A DNA stretch of 20,000 nucleotides from Symbiodinium natans (taxonomy: Eukaryota; Sar; Dinophyceae; Suessiales; Symbiodiniaceae): positions 145,001 to 165,000 of the forward strand of contig CAJNDS010002617.1 in the NCBI GenBank assembly GCA_905221605.1, written 5' to 3'. Shown piece after piece: positions 14,667 to 20,000 of the stretch (positions are counted from its first letter, which is position 1; each line of letters opens with the position of its first letter). The notes under the pieces were generated by a model. It ran no database searches and was not told the origin of the DNA. It worked only from the letters and a program-made list of their open reading frames with translations. Both the position numbers and the translations under genes were made by a program.

Positions 14667-14906
14667 AAACCCTAAACCCTAGAAGTCTGCCTTTAAGGCC
14701 CCCCCCAAACCCTAAACCCTAAACCCTAAACCCTAAACTCTAAGCCCTATACCCTATATCCTAAACCCTAAACCCTAAACCCTAAACCCTAAACCCCAAA
14801 CCCTAAACCCTAAACCCTAAACCCTAAGCCCTAAGCCCTAAACCCTAAACCCTAGACCCCTAAACTCTAAACCCTAAACCCTAAAGCCTAAACCCTAAAC
14901 CCTAAG
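14667..14906 (-). repeat. Long telomere-type tract, C-strand
   Basis: A short piece 14667-14680, a spacer with CCCCCCC, then about 28 units from 14704 with CCCTATA, CCCCAAA, CCCTAAG and CCCTAGA variants. Confidence 0.96.
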
Positions 14907-14910
14907 CCCA

Positions 14911-15075
14911 AAAAGTGGAAAGTTTCAACCCTTCCGATCGTCCGATGCCATGAAGGGCTCCCCGGCCGAGCGCGTCCTGCACGCACTGCGCCGCCGCCGG
15001 GGCGGAGGCGGGGAATCTAGGGGGCCCAGGTTGGGTTTAGGGTTCAGGGTTCAGGGTTTAGGGTTTTGGGTTTAG
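14911..15075 (+). other. Coding-like island 15 (unrecognised)
   Basis: Frame SGKFQPFRSSDA-MKGSP continues AERVLHALRRRRGGGGESRG, then runs through a G-strand tract to TAG 15073-15075. ATG 14950 (GCCATGAAG) has a fair initiation context, and the Arg/Gly-rich part is basic. The end is repeat-derived. No family recognised. An AG|GTTGGG donor-like site lies near 15029. Confidence 0.3.
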
Positions 15076-15200
15076 GGTTCGGGTTTAGGGTTTAGGGTTT
15101 AGGGTTTAGGGTTTAGGGTTTAGGGTTTAGGGTTTAGGGTTTAGGGTTTAGGGTTTAGGGTTTAGGGTTTAGGGTTCAGGGTTCAGGGTTCAGGGTTGAA
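15030..15200 (+). repeat. Long pure (TTTAGGG) tract, G-strand
   Basis: About 24 units; a central stretch of about 14 is perfect, with TTCAGGG at both edges. Confidence 0.97.
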
Positions 15201-15449
15201 GTGCTTAGTGCAGAGGGTTTGAGGTTTAGGCTCTATAGAGTTTCGGCTTAGGAGGAGTACCCAAAACCTTGGCCGCTACCACGCGAGGTGCGTCTGAGCT
15301 CTACCCCAAACCCTACACCCACACTAAACCCAAAACCCTAAACTCTATTGGGGAGCCTCTAGGTAGATCTAAGCTCACAGTACCACCTTTCTTGTTTTGG
15401 AGTGGTCCCAGGAGTCCCAGAGGTCTGACAGGTCTGACAGGGGAACCCG
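15201..15449. other. Mostly unique block
   Basis: Short C-strand relic at 15305-15345, then GTCTGACAGGTCTGACAGGGG (tandem 10-mer) near 15424. GTCTGACAGGGG recurs in the same orientation at 17736. No supported gene. Confidence 0.5.
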
Positions 15450-15500
15450 TGTTCTTTTTTTTGTTGTGGGTGCTTTTTTGCTGTGGGTGCTTTTTCGGGG
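15450..15500 (-). repeat. Inverted copy of the GCACCCRC-poly(A) unit
   Basis: GTGTTC-T-run-GTTGTGGGTGC then TTTTTTGCTGTGGGTGC. On the minus strand this equals the order found on + at 17687-17730 (GCACCCACAGCAAAAAA then GCACCCGCAAC-A-run-CAC). The two copies face each other across the satellite segment. Confidence 0.8.
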
Positions 15501-15507
15501 GCCGCCC

Positions 15508-15936
15508 CGGTGAGTGAGTAACCTGGCGCGTGTCGCCCCCGCACCCGCAGCAAAAAAAAAAACGCGCCCCCCGCACCCGCAGCAAAAAAAAAACGCGCCC
15601 CCGCACCCGCAGCAAAAAAAAAAAACGCGCCCCCCGCCCCCCTCCCCCCCGCTTCCTCCCCACCACCCCCCCAGGTGAGTGAGTGGACCTGGCGCGTGTC
15701 GCCCCCGCACCCGCAGCAAAAAAAAAACGCTCCCCCGCACCCGCAGCAAAAAAAAAAAACGCGCCCCCCCCCCCCCCCCTCCTCCCCACCCCCCAGGTGA
15801 GTGAGTGACCTGGCGCGTGTCGCCCCCGCACCCGCAGCAAAAAAAAAACGCGCCCCCGCACCCGCAGCAAAAAAAAAAACGCGCCCCCCGCACCCGCAAA
15901 AAAAAAACGCGCCCCCCCCCCCCCCCCCTTCCCCCA
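15508..15936 (+). repeat. Higher-order satellite: 31-base unit in longer unit
   Basis: Eight copies of GCACCCGCAGC-A(8-11)-CGCGCCCCC (about 31 bases) nested in three copies of a longer unit. Each longer unit starts CAGGTGAGTGAGT (GTGAGTGAGT at 15510, 15675, 15797), continues ACCTGGCGCGTGTCGCCC, and ends in a C/T-rich run before CAG|G. Each longer unit boundary looks like a splice acceptor fused to a donor. Phe/Cys/Gly- and Pro-rich frames through it are composition artefacts. Confidence 0.92.
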
Positions 15937-15949
15937 GGTCATTTGTTTT

Positions 15950-16632
15950 TGCAATTTCCTCCCCAACCCCGTCCCCAACCCCCCCCCTCCTTTAAACTGT
16001 GCAAGCGTTTTCAAAGCACTGAATCCTTCCCAAGGCCATCATGCGAGCATTGTGTTTGCTAACGGTGGAGGGAGGGCTGCACCCCGCCCGACCCCCCCCC
16101 CTCTTTAAAACCGTGCCAGCTAGCTTCTCAGCATATGAATCCTGTCCAAGCCTATCATGCCAGCATTGGGTTTGCAAATTGGGGGGGGCTGCGCCCACCC
16201 CCAACCCCCCCGCTTCTTAAAGCCATGCCAGCTTGCTTCAAAGCAAATGAATCCTTTCCGAAACCATCATGAGAGCATTCCCCTCCGCTTGAAAGGGGCG
16301 GGGGGGGGGGCTGCGCTTTTTAGCCGGGCAAGCTTGCTTCAATCATACGAATCCCTTCCAAACCCATGATGATGCGAGCATTGTGTTGCAAATGGGGGGT
16401 GGGGGGGGGCTGCGCTTTTTAGCCGGGCAAGCTTGCTTCAATCATACGAATCCCTTCCAAACCCATGATGATGCGAGCATTGTGTTGCAAATGGGGGGGG
16501 GCTGCGCCCCCCCCCAACCCCCCCGCTTTTTTTGGCCGGCAAGCCTGCTTCAAAGCTTACGAATCCCTTCCAAACCCATGATGCGCGCATTGTGTTTTCA
16601 AATGCGGCGGTCTGCGCAGCCTCCAACCCCCT
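15950..16632 (+). repeat. Six-copy tandem repeat, 99-116 base period
   Basis: Each copy carries CAAGCTTGCTTCAA..GAATCCCTTCC AAACCCATGATGCGAGCATTGTGTT-type sequence and a G-run then C-run. GAATCC occurs at 16021, 16137, 16249, 16349, 16448 and 16561. Copies 4 and 5 are identical over about 89 bases (16311-16399 and 16410-16498), so the last duplication is recent. Short frames here are not genes. Confidence 0.92.
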
Positions 16633-16639
16633 GAAAAAA

Positions 16640-17515
16640 GAGGGAATATATGCCTGCTTTCCTACGAAAATTCAGACCTTATAGTGGAAGTTGAATTTTC
16701 CGTTTAAAAATAGAGATATAAACGTCTTCTTAGTAAAGAATCGAGAAAATAGAGCTTGTGTTATGAGACATGAACAAAAACACTTGTTGTCTACGAGTCA
16801 CAGATAGAGATAATGCATGTACTCTTATGACAATATAGAGAATTAGCTTTTCATGTATTCCTCTCATGTCTTCCTCGTGAAATAAAGAGAAGATGTCTGA
16901 AAATACTGACAAAATAAAAAAAACTATAGAACAATAGAGGTTTTCGCTATACAATATAGAGAAATTAGATGTTTCCTATGACAACATAGAGGAAATAGAG
17001 GCTTTCATACGAAAATATAGCGAACATACAAAGTGTTTTCATATCAAAATGTAGAGGTCTTGATATTCAAATATAGAGAATAGAGGTCTTCATGTTCAAA
17101 TGTTAAGACAATGGAGGTTTGCCTATTCAGAGACAGAGAAAATAATGGGCTTCCTATTAAAATAGGACAAGAGGAACAAAACACTTTTAATTGCAAGTCA
17201 CACATTGAGATAACACAGACAATAAGTTTCTCATGTATTCCTCTCTCATGTCTTCCTCATTAAATATAGAGGAAAACTATGACGATATAGACAAAAATAG
17301 AGAGAAATAGAGGTTTTCGTTATAAAATATAGAGAAATAGAGGTTTTCGAATTAAAGTAGAGGTTTTCATACTAAATGTAGAGAAAACAGAGGTTTTCAT
17401 ATTCAAATATAGAGAAGAAAGAGGTTTTCCTATTCAAATATAGAGAAGAAAGAGGTTTTCCTATTGAAAATTAGAGAAAATAGAGGTTTTCATAGTAAAA
17501 TATAGAGAAAACAGC
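16640..17515 (+). repeat. AT-rich tandem array, ATAGAGGTTTTC family
   Basis: Diverged repeats of about 35-40 bases built from AAATATAGAGAAAATAGAGGTTTTC. A larger duplication is also present: 16772-16885 (AACAAAAACACTT ... CTCATGTCTTCCTC) matches 17173-17275, about 380-400 bases later. AT content is far above the rest of the window. No gene supported. Confidence 0.9.
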
Positions 17516-17735
17516 AAAAACGCTCCGCACCCGCAGCAAAAAAAAAAACGCGACCCCACGGCACCCGCAACAAAAAAAAAACGCGCCCCCGCACCCGCAG
17601 CAAAAAAAAAAAAACGCGCCCCCCGCACCGCAGCAAAAAAAAAAAACGCGCCCCCGCACCCGCAGCAAAAAAAAAAACGCGCCCCCGCACCCACAGCAAA
17701 AAAGCACCCGCAACAAAAAAAAAAACACTCTTACC
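17516..17735 (+). repeat. Second array of the 31-base GCACCCGCAGC-poly(A) unit
   Basis: About seven copies with small changes (GCACCGCAGC, GCACCCGCAAC, GCACCCACAGC). The CAGGTGAGTGAGT part of the first array is missing here. The junction with the AT-rich array is sharp (AAAACAG then CAAAAACGCTCC). Confidence 0.9.
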
Positions 17736-17866
17736 GTCTGACAGGGGGTGTCCCGGCAGAGTGTTAAGGGGGAAAGAGAGCTCAGGAAGATTCCAGTTCG
17801 GCCCGACAAGTGTCGGTCCCATGGGGGTCGCAGGGAGGCCGGGGGTCCCAGGGGGGTGGGCCACGT
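17736..17866 (-). other. Unique block, possible minus-strand coding-like segment
   Basis: On the minus strand a frame reads HPPGTPGLPATPMGPTLVGP then NWNLPELSFPLNTLPGHPLS, Pro-rich, and ends at GACG|GTAAGAG, a good donor match, just before the satellite. No start or family; the Pro content could be compositional. Confidence 0.25.
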
Positions 17867-17894
17867 TTTTTGGGTTTAGGTGCCCCTTTTGACC

Positions 17895-18012
17895 AAAAAG
17901 GGTACCCTTTTTATTCTTAGGTTACTCTTGGGTCTAGTATATGGTCGCTTTTCTAAACTATAGTCCCTTTTGGGTTCCTGTAAAGTTTGGCCCCTATTAT
18001 TTAGGGTACCCA
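17895..18012. mobile_element. Family E copy 2 with 18-base palindrome
   Basis: A perfect palindrome AAAAAGGGTACCCTTTTT lies at 17895-17912. GGGTACCCAAAAAGGG occurs again at about 18005. The left half matches 6958-7003. It may be a small inverted-repeat element with KpnI-like GGGTACC ends. No coding capacity. Confidence 0.55.
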
Positions 18013-18274
18013 AAAAGGGATCATGTTTTTGAAAACTGACCATAGGCACATGTTTTACATGTCTTTATGTGCATGCTTATATGTCGAGACACATGTGCAT
18101 ATACAGTTTCGGGTGTAGGGTCTATACATAGACACATACACGTCCCTCACCCTCCTTGCTAACGTAACGAAACCCCGAACCCTTAACCTCAAATCCCTTC
18201 CCGGAATGGCCGCAGGTCAGGGTGGCGTGCCGCTACCTCGAAACAGGGAGGAGGAGGCCGCGCAAGAGGAGGCA
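18013..18274. other. Unique block, no recognised gene
   Basis: CATA-type alternating DNA at 18050-18140 (ACATGT, GCATGC, CACATA) recalls the 5725-5870 microsatellite. A GC-rich patch follows at 18200-18270. Nothing I can name. Confidence 0.5.
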
Positions 18275-18315
18275 GGGTTCAGGATTTAGGGTTTAGGGTT
18301 TCGGCTTTAGGGTTT
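18275..18315 (+). repeat. Telomere-type tract, G-strand, next to family C
   Basis: About five TTTAGGG-type units ending at GGTTTC, where family C begins; GGTTTAGGATTTAGG resumes at its other side. Confidence 0.85.
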
Positions 18316-18416
18316 CTTACTGGCTCAAAACCCAACTTTTCAACTTTTGGGCTTCTTATAAGGTAGCTTATTCTGAAAGTTTCAACTTTTATTTCCTTGG
18401 GTTTTGGGCCAGTAAG
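18316..18416. mobile_element. MITE-like family C inside a telomere-type tract
   Basis: 101 bases with 20-base terminal inverted repeats CTTACTGGCTCAAAACCCAA (18316-18335) and TTGGGTTTTGGGCCAGTAAG (18397-18416), one mismatch. An inner stem CAACTTTT / AAAGTTTCAAC is also visible. G-strand heptamers lie on both sides, so it inserted in a tract or a tract grew around it. No coding capacity. Confidence 0.85.
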
Positions 18417-18436
18417 GTTTAGGATTTAGGATTTAG

Positions 18437-18790
18437 TTACTGAATGTGGAGTCAGGGATTGCGGAATAGGGGACACGAGCTTAGGGCTGCATGGGTGTGG
18501 GTTGTGCAGTGCTGCAGATTCAGGTCATTTTTTGGCGTGTGGGCTTCGACAGGTCTACGATGACAGCAGACATTTTGCTTAAGGGTGGCTGCTCTTGTAC
18601 TCGAGCAAGAACTGCTTTTCAGGACCCATACCCTAAACCTTCAGCCCTGAACAAAATATGGATTCTGGGTTTAGGGTTCAGGATTTAGGGTATAGGGTTT
18701 AGGGGTTAAGGGATTTCATGGTTCCCGTTGCACAAGGTGGCCCGGGGGAGACAAAAAACTCAAGCCGTAGGGCCTCTCCCCTCCACATAA
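18437..18790. other. Mostly unique block
   Basis: It holds an ATG frame 18491-18688 (65 codons, MGVGCAVLQIQVIFWRVGF..., ending LGLGFRI from repeat) in a weak context, which I do not call a gene, and a degenerate G-strand tract at 18664-18710. Confidence 0.5.
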
Positions 18791-18889
18791 ACAGTGTAGG
18801 GTTTCGGGTTTACTTGAAGCCCTTTTGCCTTAGAAAGCCGGCTTAGCATCACTTAATTACATATACACCCCTTTGTAATCCCGTAGCCA

Positions 18890-18940
18890 AACTTGCTAAC
18901 CCTACTTGCTCAGTCAACAGGACTTCCAAGTAGGGCTTAG
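18890..18940. mobile_element. CCCTACTTG hairpin element, copy 2
   Basis: CCCTACTTG (18900-18908) and CAAGTAGGG (18927-18935) form a perfect 9-base stem with 18 bases of loop. The arms match those at 12755, 14247 and inside family A copy 2. A short TTTAGGG patch follows directly. Confidence 0.5.
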
Positions 18941-19012
18941 GTTTAGGGTTTAGGATGCCCCAAAGCACCCAACGCTTCCAAACAAACCTAGCCTAAGCTC
19001 ACGTGCCAGCAG

Positions 19013-19230
19013 CCCTAAACCCTAAACCCTAAACCCTAAACCCTAAACCCTAAACCCTAAACCCTAAACCCTAAACCCTAAACCCTAAACCCTAAACCCT
19101 AAACCCTAAACCCTAAACCCTAAACCCAAAATCCAAAACCCTAAACCCTAACCCAAAACCTAAAACCTAAAACCCTAAACCCTAAACCCTAAACCCCAAA
19201 CCCTAAACCAAAATTTTAATCCCTAAACAG
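19013..19230 (-). repeat. Long pure (CCCTAAA) tract, C-strand
   Basis: About 30 units; the first 16 are perfect, then CCCAAAATCCAAAA-type variants and CCCCAAA toward the right. Confidence 0.98.
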
Positions 19231-19299
19231 GACCTGTCCGCAGGCTTCATCCAGGCTGGACAAACCCTGAACTCTATGGGGGTGCAAACGGAATCATAG
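19228..19299 (+). other. Coding-like island 16 (unrecognised)
   Basis: From CAG|GAC the frame reads DLSAGFIQAGQTLNSMGVQT then ES and TAG 19297-19299. The CAG directly follows CCCTAAA, resembling a splice acceptor with a pyrimidine-rich tract. No start or family. Confidence 0.3.
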
Positions 19300-19313
19300 G
19301 GTTATGGGTTGAA

Positions 19314-19492
19314 CCTTTAAACCCTAAACCCTAAAGCCTAAACCCTAATCCCCACACCCTAAACCCTAAACCCTAAACCCTAAACCCCAAACCCTAAACC
19401 CTAAACCCTAAACCCTAAACCCTAAACCCTAAAACCCTAAACCCTAAACCCCAAACCCCAAACCCTAAACCCTAAACCCTAACCCCTAAACC
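19314..19492 (-). repeat. Long telomere-type tract, C-strand
   Basis: About 25 units, mostly CCCTAAA with a few CCCCAAA and CCCTAAAA. Confidence 0.97.
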
Positions 19493-19533
19493 CGCCTGCC
19501 ACCCCTCTCACCTCCGTTGGGTAGGCGGGCGCA

Positions 19534-19547
19534 GCCGAGCGCTCGGC
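19534..19547. repeat. Perfect 14-base palindrome
   Basis: GCCGAGCGCTCGGC is fully self-complementary. Confidence 0.95.
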
Positions 19548-19555
19548 GAGACCAT

Positions 19556-19586
19556 GGCAGGCTCTGCTTGAGCTGCAGAGCCTGCC
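19556..19586. repeat. Perfect 12-base inverted repeat, 7-base loop
   Basis: GGCAGGCTCTGC and GCAGAGCCTGCC separated by TTGAGCT. It could form a very stable stem-loop in RNA or extruded DNA. It is followed by CCCACC rather than a T-run, so there is no sign of a Pol III or bacterial-type terminator. Confidence 0.9.
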
Positions 19587-19727
19587 CACCGCACCCCTGA
19601 GGGGTCGCCAAGCTTAGTCACCAAGCACACTCACTGCAAACATAGTATTATCCTAAAACCCTAGAAGGGGAGTCCTTTGCCTTCTGGGCCGTTTTTTGGC
19701 TTCCCGAAACCTCACCAAAAGCCACCG

Positions 19728-19783
19728 GAGGCGTCTGGAGGCCCCTGGCGCCTGGAGGCCCCTTCTGGAGGCCTGGAGGCCCA
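19728..19783. repeat. GGAGGCC short imperfect tandem repeat
   Basis: TGGAGGCC(CCT) recurs about five times with GGCGCC in the centre. It lies in a longer open frame (19677-19961 on +, without a supported ATG), whose right part reads GDMERDSVQPIHAFELSMRG. Frames on both strands are open, so I do not call a gene. The rest of 19587-20000 has nothing else I can name. Confidence 0.75.
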
Positions 19784-20000
19784 TAAAAAAATTTGGAGTG
19801 GGTGCAAGGGCGTCTGGGCGTCCGTGTCCGGGGACATGGAGCGGGACAGCGTGCAACCTATCCACGCCTTTGAGCTTTCCATGAGAGGGCCCTTCGGACC
19901 AGGCTGTCCCCTTCGCAAAAACCTGAGGGCGGCCCCAAGTTCCAAGTTAAAGAATATTTGACGTGTGAGTTGTGAATGGTTGGCTTGGTTTGGGCTGGCT

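Noticed and set aside
57-15033. Blocks of C-tract/island/G-tract read as integrated mini-chromosomes
   Set aside because: C-to-G and G-to-C changes must alternate along any linear sequence, so the number of such 'capped' blocks carries no information by itself.
15313-16014. 233-codon minus frame rich in Phe, Cys, Gly
   Set aside because: It translates poly(T) and the GCACCCGCAGC satellite; all frames give similar low-complexity protein.
16157-16634. Plus frames of 70-83 codons in the six-copy tandem repeat
   Set aside because: Similar frames recur in each copy and shift with G-run length; they are repeat shadows.
17461-17864. Overlapping minus frames of 77-124 codons
   Set aside because: Mostly satellite translation in three frames at once; only the 17736-17866 part has any protein-like composition, noted separately at low confidence.
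18884-18900. CCGTAGCCA, similar to the start of the dinoflagellate spliced leader
   Set aside because: Only nine bases match and the following bases diverge; not enough to claim a spliced-leader relic.

Overview
This is a non-coding-rich eukaryotic nuclear window. No operons, rRNA, tRNA, CRISPR or complete recognisable gene are visible. Its dominant signal is the heptamer CCCTAAA/TTTAGGG (the Arabidopsis-type telomere unit, also used by many green algae, dinoflagellates, coccidian apicomplexans, oomycetes and others). It occurs about fifty times as separate tracts, in both orientations. The repeat cannot fix the taxon. The GC-rich third positions of the short coding-like islands, and known genomes with scattered telomere-like repeats (for example Eimeria), make an alveolate or algal source reasonable, but this is inference.

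Layout. Bases 1-2350 are almost continuous degenerate telomere-type repeat: C-strand orientation to 1413, a 57-base coding-like island, then G-strand orientation. C-strand repeat at the left edge is the polarity expected of a left chromosome end, so the window may start in a subtelomere. From 2350 to 15200 tracts of about 40-230 bases alternate with unique blocks of about 60-700 bases. The blocks hold three kinds of material: (a) short open islands of 20-60 codons with protein-like composition and no recognised family; (b) small non-autonomous inverted-repeat elements (MITE-like), of which I define families A, B, C and D plus a looser 'CCCTACTTG' hairpin group and a pair of related E fragments; (c) low-complexity DNA (poly-G at 4447-4677, poly-C, (GT)11, CATA/TATA).

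From 15450 to 17735 the telomere-type repeat stops. This segment is a stack of satellites: a 31-base unit GCACCCGCAGC-poly(A)-CGCGCCCC within a longer unit, a six-copy 99-116 base tandem repeat, an AT-rich array based on ATAGAGGTTTTC, then the 31-base unit again. From 17736 to 20000 the mosaic pattern returns, with family C at 18316-18416, two long C-strand tracts, and strong palindromes near 19540.

The most informative observation is mechanistic. Two inverted copies of MITE family A can be aligned; in one, a (TTTAGGG) tract of about 40 bases replaces about 8 bases of the element. A second tract is flanked by a 14-base direct repeat. Two tracts start beside the same 12-base motif. Together these suggest that many tracts are insertions into pre-existing DNA, for example at repaired breaks, rather than relics of chromosome-end fusion. 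No direct TTTAGGG-to-CCCTAAA head-to-head junction was seen. I cannot show how any gene here works with another; the islands may be exons, gene fragments or chance open frames.
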